In this document: piece by piece, positions 23,243-31,576 of the stretch | How positions within the stretch are numbered: position 1 is the stretch's first letter | Layout: each line of letters opens with the position of its first letter | Source: Chitinophagales bacterium | GTDB lineage: Bacteria; Bacteroidota; Bacteroidia; Chitinophagales; Saprospiraceae | Direction of reading: 5' to 3' | NCBI GenBank assembly: GCA_013299105.1 | Contig: JAAFJY010000021.1 | Span: forward strand, 62,001-126,000 | DNA: 64,000 bases | Program-made: the position numbers and the translations under genes | The notes under the pieces: model-generated | What the model saw: the letters and a program-made list of their open reading frames with translations, nothing else | The model's database searches: none | Told to the model about the DNA's origin: nothing

Positions 23243-26037
23243 TTCCCCAACAAAAGTTTAATGTCCGCCTCGGTCAGGGACTTCAATGAGGCCCCGTCGG
23301 CAGAGATGATGTTGTCGAACATTTCTTTTTTCACTTGCTGCAACTGCAAGATTTTTTCCTCGATGCTGCCTTGGGCGATCAGCTTGTAGGCCAGCACCTT
23401 GTGTTGCTGCCCAATGCGGTGTGCCCGGTCGATGGCCTGGTTTTCGGCGGCTACGTTCCACCAGGGGTCGTAGATGAAAATCGTATCGGCTGCGGTGAGG
23501 TTGAGGCCCACTCCGCCCGTTTTCAAGGTCATGATGAACACCCGGCAATCGGGGTCTTGTTGGAAGCGATTCACCAGGGCTTCGCGGTCGCGGGTGGCAC
23601 CAGTCATGGTAAGGTAGCCAACGCCCGCTTCGTCGAGCTTGCTGCCGATGCTTTCGATCGCGGCCAGGAAGTTCACAAAAACCAGGGCTTTGTGGCCATT
23701 GGCCAAGGCATCCATCAGCTGTTCGGTGAGCAATTCCAATTTGGCACTTTCCACCCGGCCCTCGCTAACGCTTTCGGGAATGGTGGCAATTTGGCGCAAC
23801 TCGCTCAGGGCTTGGAAAATAAAAAACTGCGCTCCAGTGATGCCTTTTTCTTTGATCTGCATGTCGATTGCTTCGGCAAAATACTGGCGGCGTTGTTCGT
23901 AGAGGCGTTTTTGATCGTCTCCCATTTCTACGTACAAGGTCTGTTCGATTTTGTCTGGCAAATCGGCCAAAACGTCCCTTTTCAAACGCCGGAGAATGAA
24001 GGGGTAAATTTTTTGCCGCAGTTGACGGGTGGCGTCCTTGTCGTTGAATTTTTGAATCGGGGTCAGGTAATCCGCGTTGAACTCGTTAAAAGAACCAAAC
24101 ATGGCTGGGCTGAGGAAGTTGAACAAGGAGTACAACTCGCTCAGGTTGTTCTCAATCGGCGTACCACTCAGGGCCAGGCGGTGTTTGCTGCGCAGCAAAA
24201 GGGCGGCCTTGGTGGTCTGGGCGTTGAGGTTTTTGATGTTCTGCGATTCGTCGAGAATCAAGTAGTAAAACTGCTGTTCTTTGAGCTTTTCGATCTCATT
24301 GCGCATGGTGGCATAAGTCGTAAAGATCAGGTTGGCCGTTTTGATCGCCTCGTAATCGCGGCTTTGGCCATAAAAAGTATAAGTACTGAGTTGGGGTGCG
24401 AATTTTTGGATTTCTTTTTCCCAGTTGAAGAGCAAACTGCGCGGCATCACAATCAGGGTCGGCAGTTTTTCGCTGGGGTAAATTTTGGCCAAAAGGGTGA
24501 TGGCTTGCAGGGTTTTGCCCAAACCCATGTCATCGGCCAAGCAGCCGCTCAGCTTTTGATCGTGCAGGTAGTTCAGCCATTTCACACCTTGCTCTTGGTA
24601 AGGGCGCAACTTGGCCTCGATTTTTGGGAGTTTGATTTTTTGCTTGCCCAAGTCGTTGAAGCCTTCAAAAATCTGCCGCGATTTGACAAAAACCTTCTCT
24701 TCGGCGGCTTCTTGCAGCAAGTCTTGGACCAGCGGCAAGTCAAAGAATGACAAGTGGGCTTTTTTGCCTTTCTTTTTGAACAAACGCTCCAGGCGGCGCA
24801 CGTAATCTTCATTGAGCAAGGCATGGCTGCCGTCGCTCAACAAGACGTAACGCTGCTTATTGTACTGGGAAATAACGTCAAAAAGGTTCATTTTTTCCCC
24901 TTCAAAACCCAGACTGATGTCGCCTTCAAAAAAGTCGATGCCGTGGCTGAGGTTTACACCGAGCTTGGGCTGCGCGGTTTTGATCTTGTAGGTTTTGAGC
25001 TTTTCTGCGCCAAAAATCAGGTATTCATTCAGCAAATTGGGCAATTCACGGTAGATGAAATTGGCCGCGACCTCTTCGGGAATGACCAACAGGTTGCCGT
25101 CTTGCAAGATTTCGGCCTTGGCCGCTTTGCTTTTCTTGCCCTCGGTTTTGCTGATGGTATTGAGCACCTGATCGCTCAGGGTTTCGGTGGGCACTTGGTC
25201 GATGTAGCGGATGCTGATGCTGCGTTCTAGTTCATTTATTTCGGCGTACCGATACAAATCGAATTGCTCCAGCGCGTTGAAATCTAACTCTGGCAGGTTT
25301 TGCCCTACTCGCAAGTACAAGAAATTGTTTTCGTCAATTTGTTCAAAAATCAGGCAAGGTGCTGCTTTGATCTTGTTCGGGCTTTGCAGGAGGCGGTAAT
25401 CTTCATAAACCAATTCCAGGTTTTCCAGGTTGGAATAAGCCAGCGACAAAAACATCGGCAAATTGCGCTTATCCACCTCAATGTTGAAGTATTGGATGGC
25501 TGAAAAGTTGTTGCCCAGCGGCATGATTTCGATCAGGCTTTGCCCACTGATGATGTATTGCTCGGTAAGGACTTTGAATTCGGCCAAAACCTGGTTGTCA
25601 AAAATGACCGAAAGCTGGGATTTGTACCAATCCGTTTTGCCAACAGCTGGCAGCAGTTCCAGGCGTAAATTGCCCATGTTTGGGGCAAAACTCAGTTTGC
25701 CTCCTTGTTCATCGATCAGGTTATCGCAGGGCCGCAGGGCTTCTAGCAAAAAAGGATGTGCACCCAGGTAAATGCGATCAGAGGGGACCTCCCAATTGAT
25801 GACGTAGCTGTTTTTGGCGTCAATTTGCTCCAAGGTGCGCAGCACATTGCGCACCGCGCCGCCGTAATTCAGGTAGCTTGGGGCAAGGGCTTTGCCTTTT
25901 TTATCTACCGTTTCCAAGTAAGCGCCAAACTGGTCAAAACTGATGCGAAAGAAAACATCCGTAAAGGTCTGGGTTTGCCGCGCTTGGTACCCTTGTCTTT
26001 TGAATCGGTCAAAAAGAGATGTGTTTGGGTCTGCCAT
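23239..26037 (-). CDS. SNF2-family DNA-dependent ATPase (bacterial Snf2/HepA type)
   Basis: 932 residues. The N-terminal about 470 residues hold the regions that precede Snf2 cores in bacterial homologues. The helicase core begins LRPYQEQGVKWLNYL (Q-like), then ADDMGLGKTL (Walker A, about residues 502-510), LILDESQNIKN (DExx box), ALSGTPIENNLSELYSLF (motif III), and the C-lobe with TLKTGGVGLNLTAADTIFIY and QAIDRAHRIGQ (motif VI). It should translocate on duplex DNA and remodel protein-DNA complexes. It lies upstream of and overlaps its 604-residue partner, and is followed upstream by ftsK on the same strand with a 54-bp gap. Confidence 0.93.
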   Translation of the reverse strand: MADPNTSLFDRFKRQGYQARQTQTFTDVFFRISFDQFGAYLETVDKKGKALAPSYLNYGGAVRNVLRTLEQIDAKNSYVINWEVPSDRIYLGAHPFLLEALRPCDNLIDEQGGKLSFAPNMGNLRLELLPAVGKTDWYKSQLSVIFDNQVLAEFKVLTEQYIISGQSLIEIMPLGNNFSAIQYFNIEVDKRNLPMFLSLAYSNLENLELVYEDYRLLQSPNKIKAAPCLIFEQIDENNFLYLRVGQNLPELDFNALEQFDLYRYAEINELERSISIRYIDQVPTETLSDQVLNTISKTEGKKSKAAKAEILQDGNLLVIPEEVAANFIYRELPNLLNEYLIFGAEKLKTYKIKTAQPKLGVNLSHGIDFFEGDISLGFEGEKMNLFDVISQYNKQRYVLLSDGSHALLNEDYVRRLERLFKKKGKKAHLSFFDLPLVQDLLQEAAEEKVFVKSRQIFEGFNDLGKQKIKLPKIEAKLRPYQEQGVKWLNYLHDQKLSGCLADDMGLGKTLQAITLLAKIYPSEKLPTLIVMPRSLLFNWEKEIQKFAPQLSTYTFYGQSRDYEAIKTANLIFTTYATMRNEIEKLKEQQFYYLILDESQNIKNLNAQTTKAALLLRSKHRLALSGTPIENNLSELYSLFNFLSPAMFGSFNEFNADYLTPIQKFNDKDATRQLRQKIYPFILRRLKRDVLADLPDKIEQTLYVEMGDDQKRLYEQRRQYFAEAIDMQIKEKGITGAQFFIFQALSELRQIATIPESVSEGRVESAKLELLTEQLMDALANGHKALVFVNFLAAIESIGSKLDEAGVGYLTMTGATRDREALVNRFQQDPDCRVFIMTLKTGGVGLNLTAADTIFIYDPWWNVAAENQAIDRAHRIGQQHKVLAYKLIAQGSIEEKILQLQQVKKEMFDNIISADGASLKSLTEADIKLLLGK

Positions 26038-26091
26038 TCGACACTAAAAATGTTTGGGTTTGATTAAAACGGGACTTCGAGAGGGGCTTGC

Positions 26092-28599
26092 CTATTTCTT
26101 AGCCCGCAACTCCACCAAGTATTTTTCCAATTCCATTTCATCGTAAATCAGCACTTCGCGGGCTTTGGACCCTTCGCTGGGGCCCACTACGCCCATCGTT
26201 TCGAGTTGGTCCATGATGCGGCCTGCACGGTTGTAGCCAAGTTTCAGGCGGCGCTGGATCATGGAAGTAGAACCGTGCTGGCTTTGTACGATCAGGCGCG
26301 CAGCGTCTTCAAACATTTCGTCGAGTTCGCTGAAACTCAGGTTGCCACCGCTTGGCGGACCATCGTCTCCATAAAATTCTGGTAGTAGATATGGCTCTGG
26401 ATAGCCAGGCTGTTTGGCGATGAATTCGATCACATTTTCCACTTCAGGGGTGTCAATGAATGCACCTTGTAAGCGCACCATTTCACCGCCTACCGACAAG
26501 AGCATATCGCCGCGCCCGATGAGTTGATCGGCTCCACCTGCATCCAGAATGGTGCGAGAATCTACTTTAGAAGTCACTTTGTAGCCAATCCGCGCCGGGA
26601 AGTTGGCTTTGATCACGCCCGTGATGATGTTGACTGAGGGGCGTTGGGTAGCAATGATCAAGTGGATGCCTACTGCACGCGCCAACTGGGCCAAACGCCC
26701 GATCGGCAATTCGATTTCCTTGCCTGCGGTCATGATCAAGTCCGCAAACTCGTCCACTACCAGCACGATGAAGGGCAGGAAACGGTGTCCTTTGTTGGGG
26801 TTAAGGCGGCGTTGTACAAACTTATCGTTGTATTCGCGGATATTGCGCGCCGAAGCTTTTTTGAGTAAATCATAGCGGTTGTCCATCTCAATGCACAAGG
26901 AATTGAGGGTATGGATCACCTTGGTCGTATCGGTAATGATGGGTTCATCCTGTCCAGGCAAAAAGGCGAGGAAGTGGTTTTCGATCTGGCTATAAGGGTA
27001 CAATTCTACTTTTTTGGGGTCGATCAGCACCAGTTTTACCTGAGAAGGGTGCTTTTTGTAAAGCAAAGACATCAAAATCGCGTTTATCCCCACCGATTTA
27101 CCCTGCCCGGTAGCCCCTGCTACCAGCAAGTGGGGCATTTTAGCGAGGTCCACCACAAAAACTTCGTTGGCGATGGTTTTACCCAAGGCAATGGGCAGGT
27201 CCATTTTCGCTTTTTTGAACTTTTCGTGCATCAGTACTTCCTTCATCGACACCATCTGCTTCTTTTTGTTGGGCACTTCGATCCCGATGGTGCCTTTGCC
27301 AGGGATGGGCGCGATGATACGGATTCCCAAAGCGGACAAGCTAAGGGCAATGTCGTCTTCCAGGTTTTTGATCCGCGAAATGCGCACGCCGGGTGCCGGG
27401 ATGATTTCATACAACGTGACCGTAGGCCCGATGGTGGCGCGGATTTTGGTGATCTCGATCTTATAATGCAGCAAAGTCTGGATGATCTGGTCTTTATTCG
27501 ATTCCAGTTCTTCGCGGTCGATTTCGATTTTTTGGTCCGAATAATCATTGAGCAGGGCCAAGACAGGATGCTCATATGACGAAAGCTCAAGCGTGGGGTC
27601 GTAAGGTTCGCTGTGATCTGGGTTTTCTTCTTGCAATGACTCCACGGGCTGTAAATCCATGGCAGGGGGTTTTTCCACGGATGGAGGGGTGGCGATTGGA
27701 GTGTTCGTTTCCAATTCCAATTCCGAGCTACTGGCAACTGGCGGGCGGGCGCTGCGCTGGGCCACATCGAATGCCAGTTGGCTGCCTTCAAGAGGTACCC
27801 GTCGTTGCAGATCGGGGGGGACCAATACGGGGTCGTTGATCATTGGCTCCTCATCTTCCTCGTCTTCACTTAGGCTTTCGAGTGGCGATTGTCCTGGGCG
27901 AGGACGAGGGCGAGTCCCTGGACGCAGTCGGGCTTGTGCTTCTTGTAAGTCACCCATTTTACCCCGGCGAGATAGCTTTCCTTTGACCAGATCGTCGAAA
28001 TAACCCCATACATCGGTCATGGCCTGGCCCAAGGTCAGGTTATCAAAATCGGGGTTGAAACGCCATACGACCAAGGCAAAGGCGATCGTAGCAAAAAGGA
28101 TAATTTGCCCAACGGTACCCACAAAACGGTGCAGCCATTCATTGATATTGGCACCAAAAGAGCCGCCCCAAGGAAAACCAAAACGCCCAAAAAGAAATTC
28201 TAATAACACTGAGAGGAACAACATCAGGATCAGTGAATAGCGGATCTTGTTGACAAAACGGTAAAGTGGAATCCTACGGATAAATGCACTGCCAATGAGC
28301 GTGAGCAAGTATACTACAAGGAAGGAAGGTAGACCAAAACCATAAAAAAAGAAAAAGTTAGACAAGATCGCTCCCAGGCGACCCAGCCAATTGGCCATTT
28401 CAAAGCGGCTGTCTAATAAAAGTTCCCAAGACCAGCGCAACACTTTATCCTGGTCAATACTCCAAGTAAACAAATACGAAGTGAAAGCAATAAACAAGTA
28501 AAATGCGATGAATAACATCAACACCCCTGCCAGTTTAGGTACTCTTTCGTCGTCGCTGAATTTAAAGGCGCTTGCCCCTTTTTTCTTTTTGGCTGCCAT
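26092..28599 (-). CDS. ftsK: DNA translocase FtsK/SpoIIIE
   Basis: 835 residues. Four to five N-terminal membrane helices (about 25-190) are followed by an acidic/Pro-rich linker (about 215-340). The translocase core follows: alpha domain, then beta domain with GATGQGKSVGINA (Walker A, about residue 495), VLVVDEFADLIM (Walker B) and ATQRPSVNIITGVIKANFPAR. The gamma winged helix ends the protein (SMIQRRLKLGYNRAGRIMDQ), which reads KOPS-type sites. It pumps chromosome termini through the division septum and aids XerCD dimer resolution. Length is normal. Element C2 ends the sequence 18 bp upstream of the ATG, so the promoter must lie within or before it. Confidence 0.96.
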   Translation of the reverse strand: MAAKKKKGASAFKFSDDERVPKLAGVLMLFIAFYLFIAFTSYLFTWSIDQDKVLRWSWELLLDSRFEMANWLGRLGAILSNFFFFYGFGLPSFLVVYLLTLIGSAFIRRIPLYRFVNKIRYSLILMLFLSVLLEFLFGRFGFPWGGSFGANINEWLHRFVGTVGQIILFATIAFALVVWRFNPDFDNLTLGQAMTDVWGYFDDLVKGKLSRRGKMGDLQEAQARLRPGTRPRPRPGQSPLESLSEDEEDEEPMINDPVLVPPDLQRRVPLEGSQLAFDVAQRSARPPVASSSELELETNTPIATPPSVEKPPAMDLQPVESLQEENPDHSEPYDPTLELSSYEHPVLALLNDYSDQKIEIDREELESNKDQIIQTLLHYKIEITKIRATIGPTVTLYEIIPAPGVRISRIKNLEDDIALSLSALGIRIIAPIPGKGTIGIEVPNKKKQMVSMKEVLMHEKFKKAKMDLPIALGKTIANEVFVVDLAKMPHLLVAGATGQGKSVGINAILMSLLYKKHPSQVKLVLIDPKKVELYPYSQIENHFLAFLPGQDEPIITDTTKVIHTLNSLCIEMDNRYDLLKKASARNIREYNDKFVQRRLNPNKGHRFLPFIVLVVDEFADLIMTAGKEIELPIGRLAQLARAVGIHLIIATQRPSVNIITGVIKANFPARIGYKVTSKVDSRTILDAGGADQLIGRGDMLLSVGGEMVRLQGAFIDTPEVENVIEFIAKQPGYPEPYLLPEFYGDDGPPSGGNLSFSELDEMFEDAARLIVQSQHGSTSMIQRRLKLGYNRAGRIMDQLETMGVVGPSEGSKAREVLIYDEMELEKYLVELRAKK

Positions 28600-28617
28600 T
28601 CGATCATTTTATCCTCA

Positions 28618-28778
28618 AAGCATGTTTTAAATTATCTGCTTGCCATAAAACTGCCCAATTTAGACTACTCTTCGTTAGGAAAATGCTCATTATGCGCTCC
28701 ATAACTCCGCTTTTCTCGCCTCGATTAGTCAAAATTTGACTAGTTTTCTGCCTAAGCCTCTAATCTTTAAACAAGCTC
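28618..28778 (+). mobile_element. MITE-like element, family C, copy 2
   Basis: 161 bp; left end AAGCATGTTTTAAATTATC, right end the complement of GAGCTTGTTTAAAGATTAG. Flanks are TCA (28615-28617) and TTA (28779-28781), consistent with one mutated TNA duplication. It lies directly upstream of ftsK. The remainder to 29026 is AT-rich and without a gene. Confidence 0.75.
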
Positions 28779-29026
28779 TTAAACACGACTAGCAAAACAC
28801 GCCAGTCGTTTTCCCTCACATGAAATTGTACCTCTACAACCATATTAATAAGGTACACAAAGATGCAACAATTTCTTGCCTGCTCAAAAATAAGGGAGAA
28901 GTATGAAACATGCGACATTTTTTCAGGATTCCCTTCGTGCTGATCCACATTTTGTTGTAAAGTGCTTCATTTTGTTGGGAAAAACGAAAAAAAAAGTGGT
29001 TGGGTAAAAAAATTTCATCCAATATT

Positions 29027-29055
29027 TTGTTTAACACAATTATTTGCTTACCTTG
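29027..29055 (+). promoter_or_regulatory. Promoter of the S24 regulator
   Basis: TTG at 29027-29029 and TACCTTG at 29049-29055 (close to TAnnTTTG), 19 bp apart, 47 bp before the ATG. Confidence 0.5.
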
Positions 29056-29102
29056 TCGGGGTAAACGTTTCTTTGGTTTATTAGCAATTAAATTCAACTT
29101 AC

Positions 29103-29843
29103 ATGATACGTGATGATCGGATTCAGTTGAACGATCGCTTTCGCAAAGTCTTCGACTTACTCGTTGAGCGCGGCGACATCGTTCCCAACGACCGAAGCGG
29201 AAAAGGGATCGGGGATTTTGCCGACAAAATCCTGGGTAACCGCGCCTATGGCCATATCGTTAGGGCATTTTTGAATGACGATGACAAGCGTTGTATCGAC
29301 TATCGTCATGCACGAACCTTGTGCCGCGAGTACGGTGTAAATGAAACTTACCTGATTGATGGAGTGGGTACACCGTTCGGTTTTGACTTGCCACGTCCTA
29401 CACCTGCGGACGAAGAGGCGGTGGCAAAAAAAGGTAACATTCTTTTTACCACCGTTGAAGCTTTTGCTGGGTCTACGACTGGCCGCGACGGATGGGCGCA
29501 AGAGGATTTGAGCTACTTCAATATCCCTGGTTTAGCTGGAAATGGTTTGGTGGCTTTTCCGATCAAAGGCAACTCAATGGAGCCGCTTATTTCCAATGGA
29601 GATGTAGTAGTTTGTCGGGAAGTACAAAGCATGGCCGAGGTGAAGGACAACAAAATCTATGCAGTGAAGCAAAATGGCTCCATTTGGGTAAAATATGTCC
29701 AGAAAATCCAAGGTAAAAACGATCGCACCGTTGCCCTAAAGCTCATTTCTGCCAATCACTTGGAGCACGATCCTTTCACTGAGGACGTTAATGAGCATAC
29801 TCGTTTGTACCAAGTAGTACGCAAGATTAGTGATTTGGACTAA
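29103..29843 (+). CDS. S24-family (LexA/CI-like) transcriptional regulator
   Basis: 246 residues. The N-terminal about 90 residues are a helix-turn-helix region (DRFRKVFDLLVER, HARTLCREYGVNETYLIDG). A linker leads to the S24 peptidase domain with FAGSTTG (Ala122-Gly123, the self-cleavage bond position), GNSMEPLISNGDVVVC (nucleophile Ser158) and SIWVKYVQK (Lys197). All parts for RecA-stimulated autocleavage are present, so it may control a DNA-damage or stress regulon. It lacks the canonical LexA N-terminus and resembles the repressor-type family common in Bacteroidota. Its targets are unknown. Confidence 0.85.
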   Translation: MIRDDRIQLNDRFRKVFDLLVERGDIVPNDRSGKGIGDFADKILGNRAYGHIVRAFLNDDDKRCIDYRHARTLCREYGVNETYLIDGVGTPFGFDLPRPTPADEEAVAKKGNILFTTVEAFAGSTTGRDGWAQEDLSYFNIPGLAGNGLVAFPIKGNSMEPLISNGDVVVCREVQSMAEVKDNKIYAVKQNGSIWVKYVQKIQGKNDRTVALKLISANHLEHDPFTEDVNEHTRLYQVVRKISDLD

Positions 29844-29879
29844 TCGGTATCAGAGAGAATATCGGCTTTTGTAGCATAA

Positions 29880-30011
29880 AGGAGCGTAAAAAATAAGGTA
29901 AGCGAATTTCGGTTTAGGGAAAAAAGATAAACAACTCGATGAAAGTAAGTTGCATTCTTTTTTTGTTAACCACCAAAAGCAAATTTGTTTACCTTATTTT
30001 AGCTCAAATGC
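29880..30011 (+). mobile_element. MITE-like element, family B, copy 3
   Basis: 132 bp; left AGGAGCGTAAAAAATAAGG, centre ACTCGATGAAAGTAAGT, right CTTATTTTAGCTCAAATGC. Left flank TAA (29877-29879), right flank TAC, so the duplication is imperfect. Confidence 0.8.
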
Positions 30012-30071
30012 TACAAATAGCCATGATGATGATCCATCCATTGTGGCTGCTCTCCCAATAATTTATTCTAC

Positions 30072-30244
30072 GTTGCAAGCCACGAATAAACCTTACCAAA
30101 TCGCAACTTCGTTGCCTCGCTGCGCGAGGCTTTTTTTAGCACACGGATGACGCGGATTTACACGGATTTCCAGCATAACGTTGACCATGATGTTGACAAC
30201 TAGCGATTAAAAAATTGGAAAGGTTTATTTTTGGGTAGTGCTAC
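30072..30244 (-). mobile_element. MITE-like element, family A, copy 4 (inverted)
   Basis: Reads GTTGCAAGCCACGAATAAAC at the left and AAGGTTTATTTTTGGG..GCTAC at the right. The family interior lies between (CGATTT-type end, GCGAGGC hairpin, CGGATGACGCGGATTTACAC, GTTGACCATGATGTTGAC). Ends are slightly decayed and no target duplication is readable. B3, A4 and the nuclease gene at 30414 fill the 570 bp after the S24 gene. Confidence 0.75.
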
Positions 30245-30413
30245 AGATGTAAGGCTAGTTCATGAGATTTGCAAGGCTATTTCAAGGAATCTCAGCGCAA
30301 GCCAGCATTACATTTGAATGACTACCGTTTTTCTGTCACCCTTTTTTTGCAGTTATTTCAATATGGTCTACGAGAGTTGTGACACTCATTTTTTGTCATT
30401 AACTCACACGCAG

Positions 30414-31376
30414 ATGAATATTTCAAAAGACACCTTGTGGAAAGGTATCATTGAAAACTTGTTTTCCGATTTTTTGTGGTTTTTCTTTGAAGAATATGCG
30501 GATCAAATTGATTTTGATCGTGGTTTTGTATTTCTCGATTCTGAACTGGAAAAACTGCTGCCTGATAATGAAGGTTCAATCCGACATGCTGACAAACTGG
30601 TCCGGGTTTGGCTGCTCAATGGCGAAGAAGCTTGGTTTCTGATTCATGTTGAAGTACAGGGATACCCAGATGAGTTTTTTCCTCGCAGGATGTTTGAAAT
30701 TTCTTACCGTTGTACAGAAAAATATCAACATCCGGTAGTTGCCCTGGCGATATTCACTGATAAAAACCGAAGGTATCACCAGAAGCGCTACTACCATTCC
30801 TTTATGGGAACCACTCACATTTATGAATACAATGCCTATTCATTGATTGATCATCCCAAAGAAGAACTGGCACTAAATACCAAGCTCTTTGCAATTGTCA
30901 TGGAGGCAGCCTGGCAATACTTGGAAAAACCAGAAGATGAAAACCTACTGGCCCATATCAAACTTGACCTGATCCGACGATTGTTCAAACGCAATGTGGA
31001 CAAGGACAAAATTCGGAAAATCATCCAATTTATTTCCTTGTATGTGGGCTTTACAAAACCAGAAATTCAGCATAACTTTGTAGAGGAGCTTAAATTAATC
31101 ACCAAAGCAGACAAACCTATGGGCATCGAAGAAGCAATCCAAGAAGAATTGAAAAGCCAAGGCCGCGAAGAAGGCCGCCAAGAGGGCCGGGAGGAAGGCC
31201 GGGAGGAAGAAAGAGAACATGCTTTCCATAAATTTATACCCCAACTGTATCGTTTAGGCATGTCACCGGAGGATATTGCAGCGCTCAATGATATTCCACT
31301 CGAAAAGGTGAGCCAAGTCATTGAAAATTGGCAAGATTCTATGCTAACTGAACCTTTGGAAACGGAGGAAGAATAG
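30414..31376 (+). CDS. Rpn-family recombination-promoting nuclease / PD-(D/E)XK transposase-like protein
   Basis: 320 residues from ATG 30414 (MNISKDTLWKGIIENLFSDF); the longer frame from 30318 adds a non-conserved 32 residues. The PD-(D/E)XK core is IRHADKLVRVWLL (first Asp) and AWFLIHVEVQGYP (E-x-Q). A helical middle and a low-complexity linker follow (EEGRQEGREEGREEEREH), typical of this family, and the protein ends in a small helical domain (LGMSPEDIAALNDIPLEKV). Family members promote RecA-independent recombination or act as transposase-like nucleases. Flanked upstream by elements B3 and A4; whether it acts on them is unknown. Confidence 0.85.
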   Translation: MNISKDTLWKGIIENLFSDFLWFFFEEYADQIDFDRGFVFLDSELEKLLPDNEGSIRHADKLVRVWLLNGEEAWFLIHVEVQGYPDEFFPRRMFEISYRCTEKYQHPVVALAIFTDKNRRYHQKRYYHSFMGTTHIYEYNAYSLIDHPKEELALNTKLFAIVMEAAWQYLEKPEDENLLAHIKLDLIRRLFKRNVDKDKIRKIIQFISLYVGFTKPEIQHNFVEELKLITKADKPMGIEEAIQEELKSQGREEGRQEGREEGREEEREHAFHKFIPQLYRLGMSPEDIAALNDIPLEKVSQVIENWQDSMLTEPLETEEE

Positions 31377-31510
31377 TTTTATCCAGAAAAGATTCCCTTT
31401 ACAACAAGTGAGAAGGAGTCTGAATTTGAGTTTCAGCGTCAACTGGAATAGTCAAAGGATGGCGTTTCATGGCCCGTAAGGATGTTCTAAAAAGGTTCCA
31501 AAGGCTAAAT

Positions 31511-31540
31511 AAAAAAGGGCTGCCTTTACGGGCCGCCCCT
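31511..31540 (-). terminator. Terminator of the isocitrate dehydrogenase gene
   Basis: On the minus strand GGGGCGGCCCGTAAAGGCAGCCC forms an 8-bp GC-rich stem with one mismatch, followed by TTTTTTA, about 40 bp past the gene's stop. The rest of 31377-31510 shows no gene. Confidence 0.75.
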
Positions 31541-31576
31541 CCAACAAAAAACAGCGTAGTATGCAAGTTTTGAGCC

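Noticed and set aside
31389-31576. Second copy of a nuclease or continuation of the Rpn gene after its stop
   Set aside because: The sequence holds no continuing frame; it contains the terminator of icd.
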